The notes under the pieces were generated by a model that made no database searches, was not told the DNA's origin, and saw nothing but the letters and a program-made list of their open reading frames with translations. Both the position numbers and the translations under genes were made by a program. From Arthonia radiata (taxonomy: Eukaryota; Ascomycota; Arthoniomycetes; Arthoniales; Arthoniaceae), in the NCBI GenBank assembly GCA_002989075.1, contig PSQN01000017.1:1240001-1304000 (forward strand): a stretch of 64,000 nucleotides of DNA, in the 5' to 3' direction. This document shows positions 10,165 to 21,814 of this stretch, piece by piece. Every line of letters begins with the position of its first letter. Positions within the stretch are counted from its first letter, which is position 1.

Positions 10165-12456
10165 TTAGAACACTTCCGTGATGAACCGGTAAACAATTTT
10201 GCTCCCATCCGCCCACGCCAGAGCTGTCTGCGTCCGGCACGCCTCTCGCAGCGTCGCTCCCAGTCCGGGGTTACCACAGTAGAACACTCCGACCTGACCG
10301 CCAGTCCAACCCTGTTGACGCATCTCGCGATGATAGTCCCGCAGCGTTGCGCTGAAGTCGGGACGACGGAAATGGCTGCGGTTCTTGAGGCCCGTGAGCA
10401 TGGAGTAGTCCTGCGCAGGTCCGCGGTAACGATCAAGGAGGTGTTTAAACACGTGCTCAGATACTGTTTTGTTTGGTGCGGTGACATATGTGTTAATATT
10501 GAAATCTAATTTGGTGGGTGGGGTGGTGCGCGGTGGAACTGGCGATGGCGTCAACCGACCAGGGGACGACGGCCAGCGGTCCGGGCACGGTATGTCGATC
10601 ATGGAACTTGTGGAAGAGTTGGCGACAGACGTAGCAGCAGAAGAGTTGCGCGTATGTGTCTCTGCAGCCTCTTGAGCACGATTGAGGTAGTCGGAAAACC
10701 ACTGGAGAGAAGGCGGGTCGCGTGTGATCCAGTGGAAGTCTACACGACGGCGATTGCTGGTGGTAAGAGCTTCGCGGACTGATTTGACCAAGGTATCTTC
10801 TTCTGTGAGTGGCCAGCTACCTTTCTCCAAATCCATACTGTTGAGGCTGGTGTTGGACCCTTCAATCTTTGACTTAGACAGTAGTGAGGACGTGCTGTTG
10901 CTTTTGGGAACCTTGCTTGACCATGGACTGTATACTTTTGGAAACGGACTGCAATCGTTGTGGTGGCGGTTGCGGTTGAGCTTACGCCAGGGGTCCTTAT
11001 TCTTGCTCATTTTGTTGGCAAAGTCGTTAGCGATGCTTGACATTGGGGTCACGCCAATGCCCGAACCGACGACGATGGCGCGATCGAACTGGTAGATCTG
11101 CTGTGCAGGTGCGCCAAACGGACCGTCGACGCTGACACAAAATGTGATATCCCTGGGTAAGCGTCGAAGGTCCTTGGTCCAGTTGCCCGCGTTGCGAATG
11201 TGGACTGTAATGACATCGGCATTGCATGAAGAGATCGTGAATGGATGCCATTGGAACCAGCTGATGCTAGGGACCTGCAGCAGTATGTATTGGCCTGCAG
11301 AGCAACGCCACGGTCCATCCCATCGACGCTGTATAGTGATGGTGACGGTGTCATTGTCTAGGATCTTGATGGTAGCAGGCATGTGAAGAAAGCCCCGCAC
11401 GAGCCGGTGCAGCCGCTCGATCAGCACGATGATTGTTGGCAGAACGAGGAAATATCCGAGCATAGGCGGCTGGAGTAGCGCCATCGTTCCATGAGCGGCC
11501 AGTAGTCCAACGAAGGGGAAGAAGAGAAGGTGACCTAGCTGGAAGATCTCGAAGCTCCATTTGCGAACGACTGGCATACTGAGCAAGAAGATGAGCCAGA
11601 AGATGGCCAACGCCGCTACGCCAGTCCATCCAGGTGTCAGTGAGAGGTATTTGCCGTATGTCATGTCGTGTCCCTTGCCCGCCAAAAGCTTATCCACTGC
11701 TGCCTGATGGACTTGTTGAGAGCCCCATACGAAGTCGCCTGAAAGATGGGCTATTGCGTGAACTGTGGCGAAGAGCAGACAGCTGCTACACATGTAAATG
11801 TGGAATCCTCGATGCAGGTCCCAATTTATGAGACGGCGGAGTCCTGGAACCTTCCTGGAAAGCGTGGCAAGCCATCGTGACATGGATAACATCATGAAGA
11901 AAATGGTCGGATAGATGGGTCCGGCGAACGTCTTTGCAACCACGACCCCCCAACCCAGTGTGTGACGCGCAGGCTTGTTGTGGGCGAACATCACAAGTTC
12001 CCAAACTCCAAAGGCAATCTGTAAAGCGACAACGAACGCCACGAACAGAATCTGCTTTGCCTCGAGCGACATGAAAGCTTTCAAACGCCGCAAGAGAGGT
12101 ACTGGGCGTTGGGTGTCCTCGTTGACCATAGCGGAGGTGGTGCCCGCTTTTTGAGAGGGAATAGCCCATGACCGGACGAGGCTAGTAAACTCTTCTTGTG
12201 TTAGGGCCTTGCGATGCTTGGGATAGTACTCGCTCAGGATGCAGAGCACCTTTGGATCTGCAGTCGAGCCTGGTGGGAATGGACGACTGAAGCGCCGCGT
12301 GATGCGATGAGTGCTGGCTTCGGATCCAGGTAGGAGTGACTGGAGCTTAGCCTTGATGGCTGCATAAGTGACAGCGCCGCTGCCATTTTCTTCCAGTTCT
12401 TTGAAGAGGTTAAGTATTTCAGCGCCAGTGAGGCATGCCTCGGGCGCATTAGCCAT
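10165..12456 (-). CDS. noxC: NADPH oxidase, NoxC/Nox3-type
   Basis: Intron-free, 763 residues, start ATG at 12456. N-terminal 100 residues contain a weak EF-hand-like region (FKELEENGSGAVTYAAIKAK, then LTQEEFTSLV). A six-helix ferric-reductase-type membrane core follows, with haem-ligand histidine pairs H219/H233 (13 residues between) and H309/H322 (12 between), the spacing expected for Nox enzymes. FAD binding is marked by HPFTISS at about 404-410 and NADPH binding by GSGIGVTPMSS at about 464-474 and YCGNPGLG near the C-terminus; the protein ends in Phe. Nox enzymes pass electrons from cytosolic NADPH across the membrane to make superoxide used in differentiation signalling. The length, well above NoxA/NoxB (about 550), and the N-terminal extension favour NoxC. 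Two Ser-rich insertions (about 500-550 and 600-650) lie in the reductase domain. A ferric reductase is less likely because of the His spacing and EF-hand-like region. Confidence 0.82.
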   Translation of the reverse strand: MANAPEACLTGAEILNLFKELEENGSGAVTYAAIKAKLQSLLPGSEASTHRITRRFSRPFPPGSTADPKVLCILSEYYPKHRKALTQEEFTSLVRSWAIPSQKAGTTSAMVNEDTQRPVPLLRRLKAFMSLEAKQILFVAFVVALQIAFGVWELVMFAHNKPARHTLGWGVVVAKTFAGPIYPTIFFMMLSMSRWLATLSRKVPGLRRLINWDLHRGFHIYMCSSCLLFATVHAIAHLSGDFVWGSQQVHQAAVDKLLAGKGHDMTYGKYLSLTPGWTGVAALAIFWLIFLLSMPVVRKWSFEIFQLGHLLFFPFVGLLAAHGTMALLQPPMLGYFLVLPTIIVLIERLHRLVRGFLHMPATIKILDNDTVTITIQRRWDGPWRCSAGQYILLQVPSISWFQWHPFTISSCNADVITVHIRNAGNWTKDLRRLPRDITFCVSVDGPFGAPAQQIYQFDRAIVVGSGIGVTPMSSIANDFANKMSKNKDPWRKLNRNRHHNDCSPFPKVYSPWSSKVPKSNSTSSLLSKSKIEGSNTSLNSMDLEKGSWPLTEEDTLVKSVREALTTSNRRRVDFHWITRDPPSLQWFSDYLNRAQEAAETHTRNSSAATSVANSSTSSMIDIPCPDRWPSSPGRLTPSPVPPRTTPPTKLDFNINTYVTAPNKTVSEHVFKHLLDRYRGPAQDYSMLTGLKNRSHFRRPDFSATLRDYHREMRQQGWTGGQVGVFYCGNPGLGATLREACRTQTALAWADGSKIVYRFITEVF

Positions 12457-14198
12457 TAGGCGCGACAGGAGCGCGCTGTACTGTTGGTAAGGATTGAGAC
12501 TGAGTGGGCTTTAATGCCCCCAGAGAGCGAAGAGCCGGGTCAAAGGAAAGACCTTTTTGAGAAAGTGAGTGGACAGTGCTAGGCATCAAGCCGTGAGTAA
12601 CCTTCAATATGTCGTGAAGGGTGCGACCTTACCGAATGATAAGCGAAATGGTATGTGGTAAGAAAATAACGGTGTTGACCAGCAACAGCTCAACATTGAG
12701 TGAGGCTTATATTATCGATGCCTTGTGCAGGCGATCGTTGGGGATGACATTGGAGCAAAAGAGTGGACGAGTACTTGAGGGAGAGAATTGATGTAACTCA
12801 ATCGTGAAGCTGAATAGAGTGCTGTAGGAGAGAGTGGAGCCATACGAGGAGCCAAGCTGGCTAAGCCGGGTGAGAAGGGCCAAACAAAGACATTGTGAAG
12901 TGAGGGCGGACAATGCATCGACCGATTAGGCTACGTTGTTGAAGGCCGCAGCACAAAAAAAGCAACGAGGCGGACAGGGCGGATTGAAAACGGTTGATAA
13001 AAACACAGCAAGCTGGGAGTAGGAACGGGTGTGTGCGGATCCGCGTTCGTACTCAACTATTGACACGACGCATCAGCAGTCTAAACGTGGAAGGGGCAGT
13101 GCCTAAGACGTCAGACGAGAGCTTATCGTCCAAGGATAGTACAGGACCAGAGTCGACACGGTGTCGTACGCCATGGTATTGGCCCTGAACGCAGAATTGT
13201 AACGCTTGCGGTGTGAGAAGGCATCAGGCGAGCGAGGTGAGACGCAAGCGAGTGGAAGAAAGAGAAGACCAGCTTGAAACGTAGTATTTCCCAAGCTTCC
13301 TTAGCGCGCGTCTGTCTTGGCGCTGGACTTCTTTTTCAGCCCTATGCGCATCGCCCCGTGGGGCTGAACGCTGCGCCGGTGAGGTTTGCAGTCTCACTGT
13401 CAGGTACACCATCTAGAGTACTCTTGTACTTCGAAAAAGCTCTTCGCTGGCCTACTGCTGCGTCAGAAGAGCCGGGCGCGAAGATGTGCCCGACGTCCTG
13501 GTCGCCCTCGGGGCTGACGGTCCATGTTCAAGGATCGCACGCATCGAGGCGCTCAGATCTTCCATGCTGGAGCACATCATGAGATCAAGTGCTTGCTGAA
13601 GAGTCAGGCCGACCACTAGAGCCTATTGAACGAATGCGTCTGCATATATCACCCTAACTTCCATTGTAGCAGAGATGCTACTGCTCAAGCTCATTTCAAT
13701 CACGGTCCTGTATTACATAAGGTTGACACACGTGACAAGCACGTGGCGCCCGCTCAGCTCGGAAACAGACCAATTGGAACGAAAGGCTGAATACCAGCAT
13801 CAAGTAAACCCTGCTCCCCGGGACGGCACATCTCTTCATTTTGGACCAAGAACCACAATGAACCACAATCGAGGCATCATACTCCGCTTGTAGAGCATTC
13901 CAGATTTCAGCTACGGGCAACTACCGCCTAATAACATGTGTAGATAGGTCTCCTGAAACAAGAATGAATCCCGTGTCTTCGGAGAGTTTTGAGCTGTCTC
14001 TCTTGCTCTCATTCACAATAATCCTCCTGTCTGCATGACTGAAGTGAGCATCCTGCGGCCTCCTCGTGCTTCACGCTTATAGGACGCGGTACTCGGATTG
14101 GGCGTTTACGCGGCGATTACTTGCAGCAGGCCATCGAACCTCGGACAACAGCGAATCATCTTACTCTGCCGGCATCGCCGAAGTGACGTTGCGCTCCC
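12457..14198. other. Intergenic, divergent promoter between NoxC and Zn2Cys6 regulator
   Basis: About 1.7 kb with no supported gene. Short frames on both strands change every 200-300 bases and lack motifs. An A run (12954-12960) and several TGACG/CGTCA-like words are present but not beyond what chance would give. Confidence 0.5.
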
Positions 14199-15975
14199 AT
14201 GCCGAAAAAAGGCATCCGACGCACAAAGACTGGCTGCTCCACGTGCAAAGCACGCAAGGTCAAGTGCGACGAGACCCGCCCGATATGCGATCGTTGTAGG
14301 AAAACCGGAAGACAGTGTGTCGGTAAGTTCTCGCGTGGCCGCATTATCCACCTTTGGTAACTGCTCAATCTGACAGCGACGGACAGGGTTTAGCGTAGAA
14401 GCGCGAGATATCTCTGCTGGTAGGAGCAGAGCACTGCTGCCAAATCAGGCGACCAGCAACACTTTAGCTACGATCAGGCCTGCAGACCGGCCCGTCACCG
14501 GAAGCGATGGAATGTTCCTCAGTGGCATCTTTGACTTCTTCCGTATGGGGGCTGCCCCGGAGTTGGGCGCCCAAAACGCTGCTGACTTTTGGTTGAGGCT
14601 CGTAAGTCGGGCGGTTGTGCTATTCCTGTTTCTGTTGGGCGAGAGGTGCTGACACATCTCCACGAAGGTCCTGCAGGCGTGTCATACGGAAGAACCGGTG
14701 TGGCATGCCGCAGCCGCATTTGGAAGTCTCCATCGCATCTATCGCGACACTGGACTGAACGGTGCCCTAACTACTGGCGACGAGAGCTCAGACATCGCGT
14801 ACAGACAGTATCAGCATGCACTCGTCAGTCTACAGTCACGACTCGCAAGGCGAGACAGCCAGTCAATGCAGGTCGCACTCATCACCTGCGTGTTGCTGAC
14901 ATGTTTCGATTTGATGTGCAATAGATACAAGGCTGCTTTACTACATCTCAAGAGTGGCCTTGGTATTCTCGATCATTGCAAGCCAAAGCTCGCAGAGCCG
15001 GATCCTATGCCGGACATAGAACGGAAGCTTGGTAATGTGAAGATTGACGATGACCTGAATGAGCCGTTCGAAATCCTGGAGGTTCAGGCCATCTTTTTCG
15101 GCATCCGGCGTCTGCGGCACGCTGAATGGCCGCAGGCGTCAATTGACAATGCAGACCCCCTACCTACGGACGGTTTCAGGAACATCGAACAGGCTCGAAA
15201 GAGTCTCGAGCATATTGTCGAGTGCATCTCCAGCTTCGTCGTCAAAGCGGACGATCGCGATGCTACCTCATCGGAGGTGGATGTCAATGAGGAACTCCTT
15301 CAAGAGCAGCAGCTGTTGAAACTTCGCCTACAGGCTTGGCATCTCACGGCGGAGCGGCTTTTCAACGGCCATCCCCGCTCAACGGACCTGAATGCAACGA
15401 GCTTGCATGTCCAGTACTGGGCTGACTGGATCCTTCTCTGTACTTGTTTAGACAAAGGCAGGGAGATGGTGTTCGATCGGCATATTCCGGATTTTCAACG
15501 CATGGTGGATCTCGTCGAACAATGCATGAAGCTGAACCGGATACCAAGCTTCAACATGAACCACGGGATAATACCGGCGTTGTACTACACTGCTATGAAG
15601 TGCAGAGACCCGCACATCCGCCGCAAAGCCATTGACCTCATGCAGTCTCAGCACTGGAGAGAAGGCATGTGGGAATCCTTTACCGGGGCCCAGAAAGGGT
15701 CGTGGCTTATGTTTGAAGAAGAGCGTGATAACTTCCCGGTGGAGTGCGCAGCTGATGTCCCGGAACATGCGAGGATCCATCAATCGATGCTGGTGCCCCG
15801 AAAGGGCGAGAAGCCCGTCGTGATCTTTCGGCGAAAGCAACACGAGTCGGACGGAAGATGGGTGATGTTCGATGCGGGCTCACACAAGGAATTCGTTCAG
15901 GGTCCCAGCGACTGTCCGGCAGTCGAGCCCTCGCATTGGAAGCTGTACGCCATCCCCGAACCCGAAAGTGAATGA
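14199..15975 (+). CDS. Zn2Cys6 fungal transcription factor
   Basis: Three exons, 14199-14322, 14387-14601 and 14668-15975, about 548 residues; introns GTAAGT in both cases. Exon 1 starts [20 protein letters not shown] and continues [20 protein letters not shown], a complete six-cysteine binuclear zinc cluster with the usual basic linker. Exon 2 is a Ser/Ala-rich linker ending [26 protein letters not shown]. Exon 3 begins [20 protein letters not shown], typical of the fungal-specific regulatory region that follows many C6 clusters, and contains [21 protein letters not shown]. Target genes are unknown. It is divergent from the NoxC gene across 1.7 kb, which may only be coincidence. The intron 1 acceptor at 14386 is preferred over one at 14376 because the latter runs into a stop. 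Confidence 0.9.
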
Positions 15976-16244
15976 TAATCCGCAGCTGATCGTGAGCAGG
16001 TTCGCCCTCCCCTCGTCCATCACGAGACTACAGTCAGAGGCTGAAAGCTACGCGCGCGATGGTGACAAGCGCTTACAGCTGTTTAGCTCATGATTAATAT
16101 CGGAAATGTGAACGTGTGAACGAACAGTGACTGAGCCAACATCTTGTATACTTTCGATGCCAAGTGGACTCGCGTACACCGACTTTCATGTTGTAACTTC
16201 GTGAATGTGTGCTCTGCCTCGACTGTCGATCACAACAATAGTTT
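15976..16244. other. Intergenic between convergent genes
   Basis: Short AT-richer tail region between the regulator gene and the SNARE gene; nothing coding seen. Confidence 0.5.
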
Positions 16245-17111
16245 TCATTTCGTTATAACGATCAACAAAATCAATATAATGACGAGCGTCAATATAATCG
16301 TCACGCTCAAGTTGTCCTTCGCTTTTCTCGCAATCTTGCCCACACGCTTCCTCGCGCGGTCGATCTGACTTTGATGTCTCGTGACGCCTTGATCAACGTC
16401 GTCCAACAGCTCAGTCTGGCCTTCAAGCTCATCACCAATGGCGATGCTGAGCTCGCGTTGCCGACCAACGCTGCGGCCAAGCCTCTCGATATCCTGGTCT
16501 TGCTCTTGCATAACTCGTGAGTGATACTGATGGATCTGCTGGTTGTCCAAATGTGAATGGTCTGGGGCGTCCTCATCGCCGGGTTCGTCTTTGTATGGCA
16601 ATAGTGCAGCGCGATTGGCTTGCTCCTTCACATCTGCCGAAGGCTCATCACGAAAGCGGACTGATTTGGAGGTGCGCGCGCTGGGCCGAGCCTGCGTGGA
16701 TTGTGTAGCTCTTGAGAAGTCGGATGTGAGAGCGGGGTCGTTAGGTTGTACGGCTGCCGCTGCAGTTGCGGGTGTGGAGGACCCATCGAACTCATGCGTA
16801 AGGTCTGCATATTGTCGGCGTAGTTGAGGGAGATCGTTGGACAGTCTACGTCACGGCCTGTCAGCATACATATCGCAGCAAGCCTGGTGGTTGACTTGTG
16901 TAATGATCGCATCTGGCTCTCCTGCTTACCCTGGCTCTTGCTTGGCTTCTAGGCTTTCCAGGCCTGTGCGGAACGATTCAAGTGATCGCGATATCTCTGC
17001 ATTGTGACTGTTTGGTTCAAGATTGAGCGATGCTGCACGCTGGCGCTCGAGAAGTGAGAGCTTGATGTGGTCGGAGAGGAGGAATAGCTGAGCCGGGTTG
17101 GTGGTGGTCAT
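16245..17111 (-). CDS. Syn8/Syntaxin-8-like SNARE
   Basis: Two minus-strand exons, 17111-16930 and 16845-16245, about 260 residues. The start MTTTNPAQLFLLSDHIKLSL and following LLERQRAASLNLEP match the N-terminus of fungal Syn8 proteins. The middle is Pro/Ala-rich and includes SKSVRFRDEPSADVKEQANR. A t-SNARE helix spans about residues 165-235 with the zero-layer region QDQDIERLGRSVGRQRELS and AIGDELEGQTELLDDVDQGV; the C-terminus is a tail anchor (LSVTIILTLVIILILLIVIT). It should work as a Qc-SNARE in endosomal and vacuolar membrane fusion. Frame is kept across the intron (GTAAGC..TAG). It heads away from the VOC-fold gene with about 410 bases between starts. Confidence 0.88.
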
Positions 17112-17520
17112 CGTGAATCTATGAACACGTGTTTTATATTCGCCAGTAACGTGGGGGATCCTAAAAGCTGAGGTGAATGAGCAACCGTCACAGCGGTCGC
17201 GGGAGTATTTGTTAAGACGGTCGCCTATGATCACATGCCGTCCAGACCGATGCGCCGATATTCGCCTCTTTAGGAAAGATCCCTATTCACGCGAGTGGCA
17301 GAAGGTATTATCAAGCAGCATGCGATTGTCACAGGGGCAGCATCATCGTACTAAGAGAGTGCGGAATTGGGCCTCTTCGTACGGCTCAGTAGGTGTGCAG
17401 TGTCAGGTTTGACGTATGACCAGCGATGTTGCATTTCTAATCGTGCATGACATACGTAGGTATCTGTAGCCACGATTCCTGCTCTTCTACGGGCCATTTG
17501 GTCGTGCACCTGGAGCAAGT
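17112..17520. other. Intergenic, divergent promoter
   Basis: About 410 bases separating the starts of the SNARE and VOC-fold genes; must carry both promoters. No specific site recognised. Confidence 0.5.
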
Positions 17521-18188
17521 ATGCCTGCTATGGACTTTGGAATCGCTAAACGCCAACCTGTCATCTCGCCTGTGAAGCTGGCTCACGTTGTTCTGCGTTC
17601 GGCCAATGTCGAGAAGATGGTCGAATTTTATACGGTCTTTCTTGGAGCGAGAATCGTCCACCGAGCAGACTTTGGCGCCTTTCTGGCTTATGATGAAGAA
17701 CATCATCGTGCGTGAGCCCACCTATACTGCAAGCCTGCCCAAAAGCTCACACCGTTAGGCATTGCCATCGTAAACTTGCCCGAGACGACGCCCAAGGTGA
17801 TTGGGTCGTCTGGTTTGGAAGTATGGCTCTTCACACAGGCTGAGCGAAACTCCGCAACTGATTGTTATGTAAGCACATCGCCTTCACGTACAAGGACCTT
17901 CCAGATTTGTTATACGCCTATAGGCAGAGGAAAGAGCTTGGGGTTCGGCCTTTTTGGTGCGTTCACCATGGTGTGACGATCTCTATGTATTACTACGATC
18001 CCGACGGCAATAATATTGAGACTCAAATCGATGTCTTCGAGACCGCCGATGAAGGCATTGCCTTCATGGAGTCGGAGTCGTTCAGGAAGGACCCAACTGG
18101 GGTGGATCTCGATCCAGAGGAGCTCATCAAGAGATTGCAGACTGGTGAGGCTATCGAATCTCTGTTGGCTCAATCTACGTCTGTATGA
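17521..18188 (+). CDS. Vicinal-oxygen-chelate (glyoxalase/extradiol dioxygenase) fold protein
   Basis: Three exons, 17521-17707, 17759-17820 and 17874-18188, about 187 residues. The protein begins MPAMDFGIAKRQPVISPVKL and then AHVVLRSANVEKMVEFYTVF, the first beta-alpha-beta module. After splicing it continues RIAIVNLPETTPKVIGSSGL, E/HIAFTYKDLPDLLYAYRQR and YYYDPDGNNIETQIDVFE. Candidate metal ligands are the His of AHVV, the His of HIAF (or of the later VHHG) and the Glu of NIETQ, the usual two-His-one-Glu set. Close fungal relatives are often called catechol or biphenyl-2,3-diol dioxygenase, but the actual substrate is unknown and the small size (one pair of modules) fits a stand-alone VOC enzyme. 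Exon 2 is only 62 bases. Confidence 0.8.
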
Positions 18189-18636
18189 GGTACAAAGATC
18201 AGTAGTTAGGCATCCGCAAGTGCGTAGAGATGTTACAGCTTATTCGAATGTTGTGTTCAAACTCTGGTCCATGATTCTTTGTCTTGAAATGCAGCAGGTA
18301 GAGGAATACTGACCGCGATACGCGGATCTGAATTTTTCGCAAAACTAGCAACAGGTCTTTCTGGGTATGCATGGGCGAAGACAGTTGGTGAGGTCAACCA
18401 CGAAAAGACGACCCGTTGAAATGAGAGCAATGAAGAACGCTCACCCAGAGGAAATGGTCGAGTAGATCGGTTTGTCGATATTTATCGATGTCTCTGCATA
18501 CCTCCTTCCCGCGTTGAGCCTGGCGGCCATAAACAGCAGACTGGTTAGGAAACCAACCGTCTGATGATACTGCAACTCGAGGTGATTATTAAGCGGTGAT
18601 GATGTATCATAATCACAGGCTGGGGTACACTGACAG
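18189..18636. other. Intergenic, promoter of WD40 gene
   Basis: About 450 bases between two plus-strand genes. No gene or clear regulatory motif recognised. Confidence 0.5.
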
Positions 18637-21600
18637 ATGATGGGGCCTGGACCGCAGAGAAAGATAAGTTATGTGCTGCCACTCACCAAAAATGCTCCTG
18701 CAGGCCACCGACTCGGCGTATCGGGATTGACCTACAATCATCAGAATCACATTCTGTCAGTATGTGTCCACACGCGGTAAGTAGTCTTACTGAGTCATTA
18801 AAGGTATACAGGCGGACGTGATGGAGTCATCTTTGCTTGGCAGCCAGGGCACCGACACGAGGTAGATATTAGCGAGCGACCCTCAGATGCCGCGTCCAAG
18901 GCTTCGTGCGCAGCGTATCACCAGGCCCATACTCATTGGATCAATGGTCTCTCTCTAGCACATAACAATGAGGCGGTGGTATCTGCCTCCTCGGACACAA
19001 CTGTCAAATTGTGGAGGCCTTTCGCAGACGATCCCAGTCCTCCTAGGACGCTAGGAAACCACAAGGACTACGTCAAGGCCGTAGCGACGCCTGATAAAAA
19101 CTCAGACTGGGTAGCATCAGGAGGTCTAGACCACCATGTCCGGCTTTGGGACATCAATGAAGCTAGAGAGCAGCTGGCTATACGTACAACCGAACCTGGA
19201 TCAATGAAGGGGTCCGTCTACGCCTTGGCTGCTACCGAATCGCTCATAGCCAGCGGAGGCCCCGAAAACATTGTGAAGCTATGGGATCCGCGGTCCGGCA
19301 AGCGTGTTAATCAACTCATTGGGCACACCGACAACATCAGAGGTCTTTTGCTCAGTAGAGGCCAGGTTCCGGACACCTTGATATCTTGCTCAGCAGATAG
19401 AACTATCAAGATCTGGTCGTTGACCGCTGCAAGATGCATGTACAGTTTGTCGATGCACAATGACAGCGTTTGGAGCCTATATTCGGATCACCCTGACTTG
19501 GATGTCTTCTACTCTGGCGACAGAGCTGGCATGATCGTGAAGACAGACTCTCGCGACAAGCACGATCTGGATGAAGGATTCTCCATCGGGATGCTGCAGG
19601 AGCAGGAAGGCATCAACGCCATTGTAGCGGCAGATGACGATGTGTGGGCAGCTACGGCCAATCCAAGTGTTCATCGATGGCGCGATATCAATAAGAACGC
19701 GAGATTTCAGAGGCTAGAAGATGCTAGGAATTTCCAAAGATCTCATCCTGGACGCAACAAAGCATCTGTCTCCTCTATAGCTCCGACTACTACTTCAAGC
19801 ACCAATTCGAGCCCCGAGATCATACCACTTACTTGCGTCCTGCGCCTCCCAGAGATTCCTGGCGGTATCGCTGATGCGATACGAAGCAGACTCCGCCAAT
19901 CAACGATCTCACGCCGTAGAACCTCGTTGGTGTCGATTGATAATGAGATCGGTGCATTCTCACCGCTCCGATCAACGCCCGAAGAATCTATCGAAGGGCA
20001 GACGGGGCTGATAAAGGCTCTGGTCCTCAACGACAAACGCCACGTACTGACTAAGGATACTGAAGGAGAAGTAGTCATGTGGGATGTTTTGCAATGCCAG
20101 GCGATCAAGTCCTTTGGCAAGCAGCAGATAGATGCTGTTTTCGAAGAAGTCAATCAAGCCAGCGGCGTTCCACAATGGTTTGAGGCCGATACAAACACTG
20201 GCGCTTTGACTTGCACACTCGATGAGAACCACTGTTTCGCAGCCGAGGTCTATGCTGATGAGCTGAAAGAATTCCAAGGCATTGATATCAAAGAGGACCA
20301 GCGTATCAATTTGGGCGCCTGGGTGCTGAGATATCTCTTCGACGACTTTGTTCTCGAAGAACTGAAGCGTGACGAACGTTTGCGGCATCGGATGAACGAC
20401 CCCACACTTAGTGAATCATCATCAGAAACCAACACGGGAAGCCATGAGCTGGCTCACGATCAAAGCCGCACAGCCTCCAGCAATCTACCACTGCGGCCTC
20501 CTGACACACCTGGTCTGCGTATCGGCCTGGCCACACCACGTTCCACCCAGCATTCGTCTACTGAAAACAACTCAACAGGCGCAGCAACAGCGTCTAGCAA
20601 GCCTGGGGATGACTATTTTTCAGCGAGGAACGCTCCAAATGCAGAGATCAATGAAAAAGATGGCGGTTTGAAGACGCCGAAACCTGAGGATCTTGCAAGT
20701 CCGGGCGAACCTTCGACGACTGCTTCACCTACGAAGGATGCCAGCAAGTCGTTCGGCCAACGTCTTAAGGGGACGTTCACCCCTAAGAAGGGTAAAGCTC
20801 CAGCTGCCGAAGAGGCTGTAGTGTCTCACGCTGAAGACAAGGGCTCGGATAAGGACCAGTCCTCGACAAACACTGCCGTACATGATGAGGTGAGGACTGG
20901 TAGTGTCGGAGACGTGATCTCAGAAATTCGCGCTTATTACAGGAAGCAACAAGAACAGCAAGATGGTGCAAAGCTGACGCCATTGATCACGCCAGCGTTG
21001 CCCACGGAGATGCCGATCATCAAGCCTCCGGCCAATACGTCCATTTTGATTCAGGAGCATGACCCGACCTCTGGCGCGATTAAAAGTCTGTTCGAGGGCT
21101 ATACTGGACGCCTTGGTATCCAAGCCGACAGGCTCGAGGTCGCTGCGCCGTACTGGTTGGGTATGCTGCTTTTGAAGGTAGGCACAGCCACTGCCAGGTC
21201 CAGAGGTGCATACTGACAACATCAGAATCTGCAACCGCCGCAAGAAGTCTCGAAGATTTCTTTCCTACTGCAGCCACATCAACAGCTACTGAACAACGTG
21301 ACAGCCGATGCAGGGTACGCACAATCAGAATCGCTGCTCTTAAAAGATGCTGCTGACCTTCACACTCAGAAATGAGCGCCTGAATGCTAATCGCCTTTTG
21401 CGCGCCCGGAAGATACTTGGTTATGTTATGGATCATCTTGACCCCGGGACCATACCTGATGCAATGACCGAACTGAAGCCGGAAGAAGCACTGGAGCTCT
21501 ACTGCCAGGATCGAGTAAGTGAAATACTCTTAACAAGTCAAGCGTCCCTCCCCCAAGTGTCTAATTCCTCCGTCGTAGCCAGTACCGCCTACGATGACAC

Positions 21601-21692
21601 TCATGAACATCCGTACACATATCTGGCGGTCAGGAGGAGATGTCGTCCTCGAATACAAACCTAAATGGGACGTGAAAGCCGCCGATGGATGA
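18637..21692 (+). CDS. WD40 protein, WDR48/Bun107-like deubiquitinase cofactor
   Basis: Five exons: 18637-18755, 18804-21177, 21226-21314, 21370-21514 and 21579-21692, about 946 residues. The N-terminus gives RKISYVLPL and [11 protein letters not shown], then [15 protein letters not shown] across the first intron; this is the opening of WDR48-type proteins. WD repeats fill about the first 400 residues ([52 protein letters not shown]). A low-complexity Ser/Pro stretch follows, then a conserved C-terminal region ending [29 protein letters not shown]. Human WDR48 (UAF1) and S. pombe Bun107 activate USP/Ubp deubiquitinases, so a similar role is expected. The first intron uses a less usual GTCAGT donor, chosen because it restores ILYTGGRDG; two ATGs in a row (18637, 18640) could start translation. 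Confidence 0.88.
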
Positions 21693-21814
21693 GGCAGGAC
21701 TGGATAAGCTTGCCATCTCCGAGCATCTCCAGACGAAGGCGCCTCATTCTCTAAGCATGACCGCATGCAATCGCTCAGCAAAAGCAGAGACTATTACAAG
21801 AGCGCTGCCCATTA

